From contig NZ_LT904908.1 in the NCBI RefSeq assembly GCF_900199705.1, positions 984,530 through 1,048,529 on the forward strand: a stretch of DNA of 64,000 bases, in the 5' to 3' direction. Origin of the DNA: Collinsella provencensis. Its GTDB lineage: Bacteria > Actinomycetota > Coriobacteriia > Coriobacteriales > Coriobacteriaceae. The notes beneath the pieces are model-generated. The model had not been told where the DNA came from. It did not search any database and saw only the letters and a program-made list of their open reading frames with translations. A program made the position numbers and the translations under genes. Below, in pieces: positions 1 through 9,155 of the stretch (the first letter of the stretch is position 1; every line of letters begins with the position of its first letter).

Positions 1-1276
1 CGTCTGCAATGCGAACACGCGAGTGCAATGCCGTCGCCATTTCAAACGAAAGCGCGCGCTCCTCATTGCAATCATGTGCTCCAAAACGATTGACCACACA
101 CGTCATGCGCGTATGCGAAACCCCCAATCGAGTCGCCAAAGAAACCGCGCGTTTGCCAGAAGATGCCAAAGAGGTCCCTGGCCCACCCAAAACCAAGCAT
201 CGATCGCACTTTGCAACTGCCATCGCAACCGCATCACCCCACTGTCCCGAAGTGTCGACGAAGATCACGTCGGCAACCTCCCGCAATACGTCGACCAGCC
301 GTTCAATTGAATCCGCACAACACTCCGCCTGTTCAGGGCGCTCGCATGGTCCCCACAACGTCAATCCAGGCCCGATGCGCATGGCAGCATCCTCAATGTC
401 GCGCTCTGCCAAGCCCCGTTCGTCGGCATGTAGGCCCACGCCCTCAATACCGCGAAATCCCGCTGCTCCCATCAGCTCCCAGGCATTACCGAACATCAAA
501 TCAAGGTCGAGAACCGCGGCACGAAGTCCGGCATGGGCCGCATACGCCGCCATGGCAGTCACCAACGTCGTTTTGCCCACTCCTCCCCTGCCCGAAATGA
601 CCGTAATCATCGGCGCGCCTGAATGCTCTCCAGGTGCTTCTTGGGCCAGACTCCCCGTTTGATCGGCAGCCCTCTCAGAGTCGAGCCAACGTTGCCATCC
701 TTCCGAACAAGCGCCCCCATCCTCGTTCACATCAGTTGTTTTCTCATGCATCCGCGGGCATGACTCCCGCTCTTCGCCCATACACTCATCCCAAGGTGGC
801 ACTTCCTCCCAAGGAATATCTGCTTCCTCCCAAAAGTCCTCGCAGGTGGAAGGGCTGTAATGCGTTCCTTCGCTTTGAACGCCTAAAACGCATTCCTCTT
901 CGACTATGCTTGCCCCCGCACGTTTATCTCCTGAGGTATCAGCCTCTCCCACCGCTATGACTTCTGTTGCTCCCGCGTCAAAACAACGTGCCACAACGCC
1001 CGCATCGAGCTTGGACACGCATGCCAGTAGTTCCACAACGCCATCCAAACTCGAAAGCGCCCTCAACATACGGTCCGTGCGCAAAGAGTCATCCACTCCT
1101 GCATGTACGCCCACTGCCGCAAACAAACGTTCATCCGAAAAGCCAGCAAGCAGAGCTGCGACACGATCTTCGTCGTGCAGTCGAATAATGCGTTGCGCAC
1201 CATATCGCTCCCTGACCTCCTGGCGTATCCGACGGTACGCCGCATCCTCACACCAAATCAGCCAAATATCGCCCAT
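1..1276 (-). CDS. TadZ/CpaE-like pilus assembly ATPase (3' end cut by window edge)
   Basis: MinD/ParA-type ATPase of a Tad/Flp pilus locus; TadZ/CpaE proteins place the secretion machine at a cell pole. I translated it by hand because it runs off the left edge. It opens MGDIWLIWCEDAAY at 1276, after an in-frame TAG at 1280-1282, with a GAGGG-type ribosome site just upstream. Residues ~1-120 look like a receiver-type domain. A deviant Walker A, GRGGVGKTTL, starts near residue 229, followed by VLDLDLMFGNAW and the Walker B-like VIFVDTSGQWGD. Residues ~150-215 form an unusual acidic, Trp-rich linker. It lies 50 bp behind cpaB on the same strand, which supports the pilus role. The C-terminus is not visible. 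Confidence 0.85.
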   Translation of the reverse strand, partial: MGDIWLIWCEDAAYRRIRQEVRERYGAQRIIRLHDEDRVAALLAGFSDERLFAAVGVHAGVDDSLRTDRMLRALSSLDGVVELLACVSKLDAGVVARCFDAGATEVIAVGEADTSGDKRAGASIVEEECVLGVQSEGTHYSPSTCEDFWEEADIPWEEVPPWDECMGEERESCPRMHEKTTDVNEDGGACSEGWQRWLDSERAADQTGSLAQEAPGEHSGAPMITVISGRGGVGKTTLVTAMAAYAAHAGLRAAVLDLDLMFGNAWELMGAAGFRGIEGVGLHADERGLAERDIEDAAMRIGPGLTLWGPCERPEQAECCADSIERLVDVLREVADVIFVDTSGQWGDAVAMAVAKCDRCLVLGGPGTSLASSGKRAVSLATRLGVSHTRMTCVVNRFGAHDCNEERALSFEMATALHSRVRIAD

Positions 1277-1326
1277 CGTCTATGCCCCTCGTCCCTCATC
1301 ACTCGTCACATGTGCAGAACAATCCT

Positions 1327-2115
1327 TCACGACACGTCCGACTCGCTCTCGTCAGGCGACGCACCCAAATCGGCATCGCTAGCTCCCGGGAAACTCGAAC
1401 CCACCTGCCCATCCTCAGATTCATTGGCATCTTGACCGACGACATCCCCCTCGACACCCTCCTCGGTGTCCCCTTCATCTCTCGTTTCGCTTTCAACATT
1501 TGGGATAACGAGCCACACCATTCCCTGAGACGCCGCGGTAAGGAGCTCCTTTACCGCCCCTTGATCGACCGCAAGTACTACCCAACTCACGTCGCCTCCT
1601 CCGGTTGCCAATGCGCTCGTATTGAGAACCTCGGCCTGGGTCAACCTGTCGGCAAGCGCGTCACGCGAGAGGTAAATATCCACGATCTCCCCGCGCTCGA
1701 GCACACCGCCAACCGCATGCTCGGCATCGCTCGCAACGCTCACCGCCACCTTTCCGTGCGGTATTTCCAAAGCGCTTTCGCGCCGTTCAAAATAAACCGA
1801 GCTGAGAGGCGCTCCCGCTGGTATTCGCGAGGTCGAGATCTTTCCAACGGCATCTTTGAGCGACGTCACCGCGTCAACCGGCAGCATGCTCGACACCCAC
1901 TCCACTACCTCTACGTTTCCCTCGTCGATCTTCTCTCCCGGATCGATGTCGCGCGTCGCAACGCATACCGACGTCAAGTCTCCCCCGTAGCGCGCGAGCA
2001 CCTCCTGCTCAACTCGGGCAGCTTCTGCCCGTACGTCCCCGATCGCCATCAGGGCTATCGCCGCGGCAGCAAAGCCAGCAAGTGCGCTCAGTGCCAATCG
2101 TTTCCTTCGCTTCAC
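1327..2115 (-). CDS. cpaB: CpaB/RcpC-like SAF-domain pilus assembly protein
   Basis: 262-residue Flp pilus assembly protein of the CpaB/RcpC family, thought to act in the envelope at the Tad secretin or assembly complex. Start is GTG at 2115 with a strong GGGAGGGG site. Residues 5-26 are a single hydrophobic anchor (LALSALAGFAAAAIALMAI). A SAF-type region spans ~48-110 (VCVATRDIDPGEKIDE, ISTSRIPAGAPL), then a RcpC-like beta region (VAVSVASDAEHAVGG, GEIVDIYLS). The last ~45 residues are an acidic, low-complexity tail. First visible gene of the tad operon; the TadZ ATPase follows. Family call is by domain pattern, not by search. Confidence 0.8.
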   Translation of the reverse strand: MKRRKRLALSALAGFAAAAIALMAIGDVRAEAARVEQEVLARYGGDLTSVCVATRDIDPGEKIDEGNVEVVEWVSSMLPVDAVTSLKDAVGKISTSRIPAGAPLSSVYFERRESALEIPHGKVAVSVASDAEHAVGGVLERGEIVDIYLSRDALADRLTQAEVLNTSALATGGGDVSWVVLAVDQGAVKELLTAASQGMVWLVIPNVESETRDEGDTEEGVEGDVVGQDANESEDGQVGSSFPGASDADLGASPDESESDVS

Positions 2116-2286
2116 GGCCCCTCCCTTGATCGCAAACCGGTGCGCACTTCAATTGTGCTGGCGCGCGGGAATGCCAAGGGAATGAAAACAAGAAAGTGGA
2201 CCATGACCTGGTCAACTCCCCAACACCGGCTGGAAACGGGTTTTAGATAGAAGGGGGATTGAAGTCCGAACGCCCCGGATTCAGAT

Positions 2287-2321
2287 AAGAAAAAAACCGC
2301 CCTCCGGTGGAGAACGGTTTT
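2287..2321 (-). terminator. Rho-independent terminator after rsgA
   Basis: Read on the minus strand, an AAACCG...CGGTTT stem with an inner CTCC/GGAG helix is followed by a run of seven T. It lies 24 bp downstream of the rsgA stop and separates the ATPase-rsgA operon from the pilus genes. Confidence 0.85.
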
Positions 2322-2344
2322 CAAAACAAGCTATGTAGCAGCGA

Positions 2345-3562
2345 TTATGGCAAATGGATGTCTGGATCAAGGCTCTGGGCGCTCACGCGCATCTCGCGGG
2401 CAAGGGCAAGAAATGCCTCCACGCGCACCTGCTCGATTTCGCCTTCTTCAACGCCTTCGAGCACGGCACAACCCGGCTCGTGTGTATGCGTGCAGTCGTT
2501 AAAGCGGCACGCATGCGATGCCTCGACGATTTCGGGGAATGCACGCGCAAGTCCACGCTCATGCCCCACCAAAGGCAGTGAGCGCAAGCCGGGGCAATCG
2601 GCAATCACACCGCAAGGACCGGGCAGCGCGACCATAATGCGCGCCACCGTGGTATGACGGCCCGCGTCATCACGTTCACGCACATCATTCGTCTCAAGCG
2701 CTTCAACGCCCAACAAGGTATTGAGCAGCGTGGATTTCCCCGCTCCGGACTCGCCCAAAATCATGGCGCATATACCGCGCGGAACGCAGGCGCGCACCTC
2801 ATCCATACCGCGGCCCTCACGCGACGACGTGGCAATCACGCGAACGCCCGGACCAACGAGTCGTTGCAGGTCGTCGATGACCTCGGCAACCTCGCTTTCG
2901 GGGCAGCGGTCGGCCTTCGTGAGCATCACCACGGGCTCAGCGCCACAATCGCGCGCAAGCACCAACGAGCGCGCCACACGGTCACGCATAATCGGCAGTG
3001 CGGCATGATCGGCACCCAGCGGCTGGACGATAAAAATCACGTCCACGTTAGCCGCCAAAACCTGGCGCTCACCGCGGTTTTTGCCCCGCCAACGCTCAAA
3101 TGAGCTGCGGCGCGGCAGAACGCGCAAGATCACACCCATATCGTGCGTTGACGGCACGCGCACAACAACGAAGTCCCCCACGCATGGAAGCATCTGCTCA
3201 TCAACCGCCGCGCGTGCAGAGGCAGCATCCTCCGCGTCACGGGCCGCAACAACGCCCTTGCCCTTACGCGATCCCTTGCGCTTCAAAGCGGAGTCGGCAC
3301 CGCGAGCGGCAGCACCGCCACGCTTCTTGCGTTTGCCCTTGGCAAAATCGACCGCATGCTCAGCACGAAAACACAGCCCCGAAGCAGTGGCAACCAGCGG
3401 AAAACCGCGGTCGAGGCGCACCACGCAACCCAGCTCGATATCCTCAGCGGGAACATCGCCCGCAGCGATAAGCTCGGCACGCGCCGCTTCAAACGCAGAG
3501 ACCTGCGCGCACGTAGCACGCAGGTCTCCAAAGCTCGGAATGTAATCTGAGACGTCAGCCAC
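2345..3562 (-). CDS. rsgA: Ribosome small-subunit-dependent GTPase RsgA
   Basis: 405-residue circularly permuted GTPase that acts in late 30S subunit maturation. An OB-fold-like N-terminal region (~40-165, including VRVPSTHDMGVI) precedes the permuted G domain: G4-like MLTKADR, G1 GESGAGKSTLLNTLLG and G3 DCPGLRSLPL. The C-terminal zinc knuckle is visible as CRFNDCTHTHEPGC. A low-complexity basic stretch near residues 75-105 (KGKRKKRGG, KRKGSRKGKG) enlarges the OB domain relative to typical ~300-residue homologues. Start is GTG at 3562, eight bases after the stop of the upstream P-type ATPase, so the two are probably cotranscribed. Confidence 0.95.
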   Translation of the reverse strand: MADVSDYIPSFGDLRATCAQVSAFEAARAELIAAGDVPAEDIELGCVVRLDRGFPLVATASGLCFRAEHAVDFAKGKRKKRGGAAARGADSALKRKGSRKGKGVVAARDAEDAASARAAVDEQMLPCVGDFVVVRVPSTHDMGVILRVLPRRSSFERWRGKNRGERQVLAANVDVIFIVQPLGADHAALPIMRDRVARSLVLARDCGAEPVVMLTKADRCPESEVAEVIDDLQRLVGPGVRVIATSSREGRGMDEVRACVPRGICAMILGESGAGKSTLLNTLLGVEALETNDVRERDDAGRHTTVARIMVALPGPCGVIADCPGLRSLPLVGHERGLARAFPEIVEASHACRFNDCTHTHEPGCAVLEGVEEGEIEQVRVEAFLALAREMRVSAQSLDPDIHLP

Positions 3563-3570
3563 GAGATCCC

Positions 3571-6258
3571 TTACGCTTGGTTCTTCTCAACGCTGCGCAT
3601 GATGGCCTTGTAGATCTCAACCAGCGGAATGATCATGAAGCCGAGCACGAGGGCCGTAATCATGCCCTTGGGCTCGAGCGCCTCGACGCCGAAGAAAATC
3701 TCGGCCAGCGGATCGAACTCGACCACAATGAGTGTCAAGATAAGAGCCAGCACGGCGGCGGCCCACAGCCACTTGTTCTGCTTCTTCATGTGGAAGATGG
3801 AGGCACGGCGGCTGCGCATGTTGAAGCAGTGGAAGATCTCGACCATGTTGAGCGTGATAAACGCCATCATGACGCCCTCTTCGTCGGCAAGCGAGGAACC
3901 GAGTGCCGTGAGGTCGATCGTACCCAGGTCGAAGTACACACCGCACATGAAGCTCGCAAGCACCAGCACGGTGATGATGATGCCCTGGATCACGGTGTCG
4001 AGACCCATGTTGTCGGCAAACACGCCATCAGTGGCGTTGCGCGGTTTGCGCTTCATCACGTCGCCCTCGGCTTCTTCCATGCCGAGCGCCAGCGCGGGGA
4101 AACAGTCGGTCACAAGGTTGACCCACAGCAGCTGGATAGGCTGGAACAGAGTAAAGCCCATGAGCGTGGCCGCAAACACCGAGAACACCTCGGCAAGGTT
4201 TGCGGACAGCAGGAACTGGATGACCTTGCGGATGTTGTCGTAGATGCGACGGCCCTCTTCGCACGCGTGAATGATGGTGGCGAAGTTGTCGTCGGCAAGC
4301 ACCATGTCCGCCACACCCTTGGTGACGTCGGTGCCGGTGATACCCATGCCGATGCCGATGTTGGCATGCTTGATGGACGGAGCGTCGTTCACGCCGTCGC
4401 CAGTCATAGCGACAATCTTGTCCTTGGACTTCCACGCCTCGACGATACGCGTCTTGTGCTCAGGCTGAACGCGCGCATACACGCCGAAGTTCTCAATCTG
4501 CGCGTCGAGCTCCTCATCGGAGAGTTTGTCGATCTCAGCGCCGGTGATGGCCTGGCTGCGATCCTCAATGATGCCGAGGTTTTTGGCAATAGCCACAGCG
4601 GTGTCGATGTGGTCGCCCGTAATCATGATGGTGCGGATGCCGGCGCCGTGGGCCTCGACGATTGCGGGAGCAACCTCAGGACGCTCGGGGTCAATCATGC
4701 CGGAAAGGCCGCAGAACACGAGGTCATGCTCGAGGGACTCAGGAGCAAAATCTCCCGGGAGCTCGGCATGGTCGCGGCAAGCAAGCGCGAGCACGCGCAG
4801 GGCCTGGTCGGCCATGGCCTTGTTCGCGGCAACCAGCTGCTCGCGGCGCTCGGCGGTCAGCTCTACGACCGCGCCGTTCTCGTAAATCTTGGTGCAAAGT
4901 CCCAAAACGACGTCGGGAGCACCCTTGGTGTACTGCACAAGCGTACCGTCGGCAGCCTTGACCACGACGGACATCATCTTGCGGCCGGAATCGAACGGTG
5001 CCTCGCCCACGCGTGTGTACTCGGCGTCAAGAGTCTTCATACCGGCCTGCGCAGCGTCGTTTACCAACGCGCACTCGGTGGGCTCGCCGATGGCCTCGCC
5101 AGCCGCCTCATCCCATTTGGCATCGGAGCACAGCGCCATGCCGGCGAGGAGCTTGTCCTCGGGAGCAGCGAGCTCGTGCTTGACGACCGTCATCTTGTTC
5201 TGGGTAAGGGTACCCGTCTTGTCGGAGCAAATGACCTGCGTGCAGCCAAGCGTCTCGACGGCGGACAGGTTGCGGATGATCGCCTGGCGCTTGGCCATCT
5301 TGGTCACGCCGATGGAAAGAACGATGGTCACCACGGCGACCAGGCCCTCGGGAATGGCGGCAACGGCCAGGGACACGGCGACCATGAAGGTGTCGAGCAG
5401 CATCTGCGGCTCAGCGGCAACGTTGCCGATGCCCGCGCGCAGGATGTCAACGCCGAAGATAACCAGGCAGATCACGATAACCATGACGGTCAGGATCTTG
5501 GAGAGCTCGGCGAGCTTCATCTGAAGCGGCGTGAGCTCTTCCTTGGCGTCGTTGAGAGCGCCGGCGATCTTGCCCATCTCGGTGTTCATGCCCGTGCCGC
5601 AAACCACGGCGCGGCCGCGGCCGTACACCACAGTGGAGCCCATGTAGCACATGTTCTTGCGGTCGCCCAGCGGCACGTCATCTGCGCCGTCGGCCAGTAC
5701 GATTGCATTGGCATGCTTCTCAACCGGCACGGACTCGCCAGTGAGGGCGGCCTCTTCAATCTTCATGGAAGCGCTCTCGAGCACGCGGCAGTCCGCAGGA
5801 ACGGAGTCGCCGGCCTCAAGCAGGACCACGTCGCCGGGCACCAGCTCGGAGCTGGCAAGATGCTCGAGTTTGCCGCCGCGCATGACCTTGGACTGTGCGG
5901 CGCTCATTTCCTGGAGCGCCTCGAGGGCCTCCTCGGATTTGGCTTCCTGAATCACGCCGAGCGCGGAGTTGATAATAACGACCGTCATGATGATGACGAC
6001 GTCAGCCCACTCGGACTCTCCCTGGATCATGCCAGTCACAGCAGAGATGACTGCCGCAACGAGCAACATGATGACCATGGGGTCCGCCATCTGCTGGAAG
6101 AAGCGGATCCACAACGGCGTCTTCTTCTCCTCATCAAGCTTGTTGGGGCCGAAGCTCGCCAGACGCTTTTGCGCCTCGGCAACAGTCAGGCCCTCTTCAG
6201 CGCTCGTGGACTGGTCCTCGAGCACCTCCTCAGCCGAAGCTAAGTACTCTTTTTCCAC
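3571..6258 (-). CDS. Calcium-type cation-translocating P-type ATPase (P2 family)
   Basis: 895-residue membrane pump, most like PMCA/SERCA-type Ca2+ exporters. Visible landmarks in order: an N-terminal cation ATPase domain (LTVAEAQKRLASFGPNKL), the actuator motif LTGES, TM4 AAIPEGL, the phosphorylation site DKTGTLTQNKM, a nucleotide domain containing KGAPDVVL, the hinge MTGDGVNDAP, and TM6 WVNLVTD, which supplies cation ligands in P2 ATPases. The C-terminal membrane block ends with about four more helices. Start is GTG at 6258 with AGGAGGT eight bases upstream. First gene of an apparent operon with rsgA. Exact ion specificity is inferred. Confidence 0.92.
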   Translation of the reverse strand: MEKEYLASAEEVLEDQSTSAEEGLTVAEAQKRLASFGPNKLDEEKKTPLWIRFFQQMADPMVIMLLVAAVISAVTGMIQGESEWADVVIIMTVVIINSALGVIQEAKSEEALEALQEMSAAQSKVMRGGKLEHLASSELVPGDVVLLEAGDSVPADCRVLESASMKIEEAALTGESVPVEKHANAIVLADGADDVPLGDRKNMCYMGSTVVYGRGRAVVCGTGMNTEMGKIAGALNDAKEELTPLQMKLAELSKILTVMVIVICLVIFGVDILRAGIGNVAAEPQMLLDTFMVAVSLAVAAIPEGLVAVVTIVLSIGVTKMAKRQAIIRNLSAVETLGCTQVICSDKTGTLTQNKMTVVKHELAAPEDKLLAGMALCSDAKWDEAAGEAIGEPTECALVNDAAQAGMKTLDAEYTRVGEAPFDSGRKMMSVVVKAADGTLVQYTKGAPDVVLGLCTKIYENGAVVELTAERREQLVAANKAMADQALRVLALACRDHAELPGDFAPESLEHDLVFCGLSGMIDPERPEVAPAIVEAHGAGIRTIMITGDHIDTAVAIAKNLGIIEDRSQAITGAEIDKLSDEELDAQIENFGVYARVQPEHKTRIVEAWKSKDKIVAMTGDGVNDAPSIKHANIGIGMGITGTDVTKGVADMVLADDNFATIIHACEEGRRIYDNIRKVIQFLLSANLAEVFSVFAATLMGFTLFQPIQLLWVNLVTDCFPALALGMEEAEGDVMKRKPRNATDGVFADNMGLDTVIQGIIITVLVLASFMCGVYFDLGTIDLTALGSSLADEEGVMMAFITLNMVEIFHCFNMRSRRASIFHMKKQNKWLWAAAVLALILTLIVVEFDPLAEIFFGVEALEPKGMITALVLGFMIIPLVEIYKAIMRSVEKNQA

Positions 6259-6511
6259 TTGGCACTACCTCCTGGGTTAGGCTACCCCGCAGATTGATGC
6301 CCGATAATAATTCCCCAGGAGACAGGGCAAGGGCTCATCAAGACTGCCATGCAGGGCAGCGTTGAACAACAAGTATCTATGGTACCCCATACGGGCCGTT
6401 CGTTTAACTAGATACTCTTGAGTTGTCGTTGCTTCCAAGCGGAAATCCACAGGTTGTCACAGATGCGGGCGAACTTGTGGACCCATCCACAGCAGCATTG
6501 TCCCGCGATCT
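6259..6511. other. Intergenic region upstream of the P-type ATPase
   Basis: Upstream region of the ATPase-rsgA transcript, bounded on the right by the yhcH terminator. The ribosome site of the ATPase is at its left end. I see no RNA gene or convincing operator. Confidence 0.5.
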
Positions 6512-6545
6512 TAAAAAAATCGCGGCGGCCCGTGCAGCCGCCGCA
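6512..6545 (-). terminator. Rho-independent terminator after the YhcH-family gene
   Basis: On the minus strand a GCGGCGGC/GCCGCCGC stem is followed by GATTTTTTT. It lies about 45 bp past the stop at 6590. Confidence 0.9.
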
Positions 6546-6589
6546 ACTCAATCCTGCTGTGTCGTTGTAAGTTAAACCGTGTTTCGCTG

Positions 6590-7066
6590 CTAGACCTCAT
6601 CCCAGAACTGATCGCCCACGACCTTGAAGCAGATCTTCTTGACCGGACCGGCTTCCTCACCAGGAGCAACAAGCGTGGGCATATGCGGCTCGCCGATTGT
6701 GAAGATCACAAAGCGTCCGCGACCGAGCACGCCATCAATAGCATCGGCCATGTCTGCCGACTCGAGCAAGAAGTCATCTTCTTCCTGCTCGTCCCATGCA
6801 AGCTTGCCAGGAATCGTCTTGAACGCCTCCGTGCCTTCAAGGTCGATCTGCACGTCCATATACTTTTTATGCGCCTCGAACTGCGCATCCTCAGGCTGAC
6901 GCGTGTGCGCCTCCATGACGTTGGCAAAGACACGAGCGCCATCGATTTCATTTGACCCAACGGGCAGCTCCGCGGAATCGTGCTCCGCAAGCCAATCGAT
7001 AAGCGCGTCGAGCCCTTTGTAGAGTCCGCGATAGCGTTCAATTACGTTTAGTCCGTCGCAAATCAT
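6590..7066 (-). CDS. YhcH/YjgK/YiaL-family cupin protein
   Basis: 158-residue protein of the YhcH/YjgK/YiaL (DUF386) family, a cupin fold found beside sugar-catabolic genes and often labelled 'beta-galactosidase subunit beta'; the biochemical role is poorly defined. Family-like segments include FEAHKKYMDVQIDLEG (substrate/metal region), FLLESADMADAIDGV and FVIFTIGEPHMPTLV. The start at 7066 (MICDGLNVIERY) follows AAGGGGAT at the right spacing; an upstream extension to 7126 is unlikely. Monocistronic, with its own terminator, and divergent from pyk. Confidence 0.85.
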   Translation of the reverse strand: MICDGLNVIERYRGLYKGLDALIDWLAEHDSAELPVGSNEIDGARVFANVMEAHTRQPEDAQFEAHKKYMDVQIDLEGTEAFKTIPGKLAWDEQEEDDFLLESADMADAIDGVLGRGRFVIFTIGEPHMPTLVAPGEEAGPVKKICFKVVGDQFWDEV

Positions 7067-7370
7067 GGAATCATCCCCTTCGGTTGAAGCGCTACAACAT
7101 ACACGCTTCTCAAAACGATTATACATACCGCCGTAGGGGAAATTCCATCGTACCCGTCAGGTGTGGATTAATCTCAGCGAGTGGTCAGAGCACGTGTTTC
7201 TATCAGTACCCCTTTCAATTAATTGCATCGCTATACAAAACGCAAGCAATAAATCAAGCCAAATGAAACGTTTCATCGGTATAAAGTCAAAAAATATCGG
7301 CAAACGGGGTTGCATTTCGCTACAATATGGAGAAAGAAAGGCGCTCAGCAACGATCAGATGGAGGTCTGA
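7067..7370. promoter_or_regulatory. Divergent yhcH/pyk promoter region, AT-rich
   Basis: AT-rich 304-bp spacer between two divergent starts. It holds a perfect 14-bp palindrome (7263-7276). For pyk it contains TACAAT as a -10-like hexamer about 50 bp before the ATG, and a GGAGG ribosome site. Confidence 0.55.
7263..7276. promoter_or_regulatory. 14-bp perfect palindrome, LacI-family-like operator
   Basis: ATGAAACGTTTCAT is a perfect palindrome with a central CG, similar in style to LacI/GalR-family operators and shorter than a classical cre site. It lies about 95 bp before the pyk start. Function is inferred. Confidence 0.4.
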
Positions 7371-8840
7371 ATGAAGCACGAACAGAAGCGCACGAAAATT
7401 GTATGCACCATGGGCCCTGCCTGTGACGACGAAGAAACAATCTGCGAAATGATTAAAGCGGGCATGAATATCGCTCGCTTTAATTTTTCCCACGGCTCGT
7501 ACGAGGAGCACACCGAGCGTATTACGCGCGTCCGTCGTTGTGCAGAGAAGGTCGGAAGGCCCATTGGCATCCTGCTCGACACCAAGGGTCCTGAGGTGCG
7601 CACGGGTCTGCTCGAGAACCACGAAAAGGTCGAGGTCCACGCTGGTGACAAGATCATCGTAACCGCTCAGACCACGTCCGAGGACTGGCTGGGCAACGCC
7701 TCCCACATCTCGCTCGACTATGAAAAGCTCCCGCACGAGGCTGCCGCGGGCTCCGTCATCTTGATCGACGACGGCCTTGTTGGCCTTGAGGTCGAATCCG
7801 TTGATGGCAAGGACATGCATTGCACGGTTATGAACAGCGGCTTTATCGGCGAGCGCAAGGGCGTCAACATCCCGAACGTCGACATTTCACTGCCCGCCGT
7901 CACCGAGCGCGACCGCGCCGACATCCTCTTTGGCCTTACTCAGGGCATTGACTACATCGCCGCGTCCTTCATCCGCAACGGCAAGGCCGTCGAGGAAATC
8001 CGCGAACTCTGCCGCAACAACGGCGCCGAGCACGTCACGATTTTCCCCAAGATCGAGTGCGCGCTCGGCGTCGAGAAGTTCGATGAGATCCTCGAGGCGT
8101 CTGACGGCATCATGGTCGCCCGCGGTGACCTGGGCATTGAGGTTGCGCCTGAGCTCGTACCGCATATTCAGAAGGAAATCATCGCCAAGTGCAATGCGGC
8201 GTACAAGCCCGTCATCACCGCGACGCAGATGCTCGACTCCATGCAGCACAACCCGCGCCCCACGCGCGCCGAGGTCACCGACGTCGCGAACGCCATCCTC
8301 GACGGCACCGATGCGGTCATGCTCTCCGGAGAATCCGCGGCCGGCATGTACCCGGTCGAGGCTGTCAAGATGCAGGCGTCCATCGCCATCGAAACTGAGA
8401 AGCACATGGCAGATCACGCCGACCTCAAGATGCCCGCAGGCGCACATGGCACGCGCATCGTCAACAACGTTGTGGGTATGTCCGCCGTTCAGATGGCAAC
8501 CGCCGTTGGCGCCAAGTGCATCACCGTGCCCACCACCACGGGCCGCACCGCGCGTCTGATTTCGCACTTCCGTCCGAATATGCCCATCTGCGCGTTCTCC
8601 CGCCATCAGTGGGCAGTCCAGCAGATGCTTATGTACTGGGGCGTTATCCCCCGTCAGGCCGAGATCACGCAGGGCACCGTCAACGGCACGATTGTGAAGG
8701 CTGTCGAAACCGCTAAGGAGCTCGGTTTCGTCAAAAAGGGCGACCTGACTGTTGCCACCGCTGGCGATCCCCGCATGAGTGTCCAGCTCGAGGGCAAGAT
8801 TTCCTCGACGAACGTTGCCTACGTCGCACAGGTGCGCTAG
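7371..8840 (+). CDS. pyk: Pyruvate kinase
   Basis: 489-residue glycolytic enzyme converting phosphoenolpyruvate and ADP to pyruvate and ATP in the cytosol. Signature segments: N-terminal KIVCTMGPA, ARFNFSHG, LDTKGPEVRTG, the metal/substrate site IMVARGDLGIEV, ATQMLDSM and GTDAVMLSGESAAG. The C-terminal regulatory domain is present, but there is no extra PEP-utiliser domain of the kind seen in some Firmicutes. The start is preceded by GGAGG. A strong hairpin terminator follows, so it is a single-gene transcript. Confidence 0.97.
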   Translation: MKHEQKRTKIVCTMGPACDDEETICEMIKAGMNIARFNFSHGSYEEHTERITRVRRCAEKVGRPIGILLDTKGPEVRTGLLENHEKVEVHAGDKIIVTAQTTSEDWLGNASHISLDYEKLPHEAAAGSVILIDDGLVGLEVESVDGKDMHCTVMNSGFIGERKGVNIPNVDISLPAVTERDRADILFGLTQGIDYIAASFIRNGKAVEEIRELCRNNGAEHVTIFPKIECALGVEKFDEILEASDGIMVARGDLGIEVAPELVPHIQKEIIAKCNAAYKPVITATQMLDSMQHNPRPTRAEVTDVANAILDGTDAVMLSGESAAGMYPVEAVKMQASIAIETEKHMADHADLKMPAGAHGTRIVNNVVGMSAVQMATAVGAKCITVPTTTGRTARLISHFRPNMPICAFSRHQWAVQQMLMYWGVIPRQAEITQGTVNGTIVKAVETAKELGFVKKGDLTVATAGDPRMSVQLEGKISSTNVAYVAQVR

Positions 8841-8871
8841 GCACGCTCACTCATACATAGACGTATTCAAG

Positions 8872-8914
8872 CGTCCGCTGACGAACAATAGTTTCGTTGG
8901 CGGACGTTTTGTTT
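8872..8914 (+). terminator. Rho-independent terminator after pyk
   Basis: CGTCCGC...GCGGACG stem extended by TGACGAA/TTCGTTG, followed by TTTTGTTT. Confidence 0.9.
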
Positions 8915-8951
8915 AACGAGTTTTTGAACACTGAACACTTCTGCTGAGACC

Positions 8952-9081
8952 CTATTGTGCAAATTCGCGCTTTTTGCGCGCAAGACATCTGTGTCAAACA
9001 TCTATTGTGTAAATATCGATTTTTTGCAAAATTAACCCCTTAAATCAGATAGCTATTGTTCAAAATCGGCTTTTTTGTTCA
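8952..9081. repeat. Three direct repeats at ~50-bp spacing upstream of fic
   Basis: Three ~29-bp units start at 8952, 9002 and 9053, each matching CTATTGTKYAAAWWCG followed by a run of five or six T and then a G. Each unit is itself a loose inverted repeat (CAAA...TTTG). Spacing is 50 and 51 bp, close to five helical turns, and the last unit ends 74 bp before the fic ATG. This looks like a cooperative operator array, inferred only from pattern and position. Confidence 0.7.
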
Positions 9082-9155
9082 TTTAGGATTCCATTTCACG
9101 CCGTTTGCGAACATAATGAAGAAACCATTCGTAGTATCGAGCGAGAGGAGCACGC

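Noticed and set aside
3577-6243. 888-residue open frame on the plus strand opposite the P-type ATPase
   Set aside because: His/Asp-rich antisense shadow created by GC-rich codon bias; the minus strand has every P-type ATPase motif.
8952-9081. Possible short CRISPR array upstream of fic
   Set aside because: Only three imperfect repeats, no cas genes, similar A/T-rich intervals; an operator array fits better.
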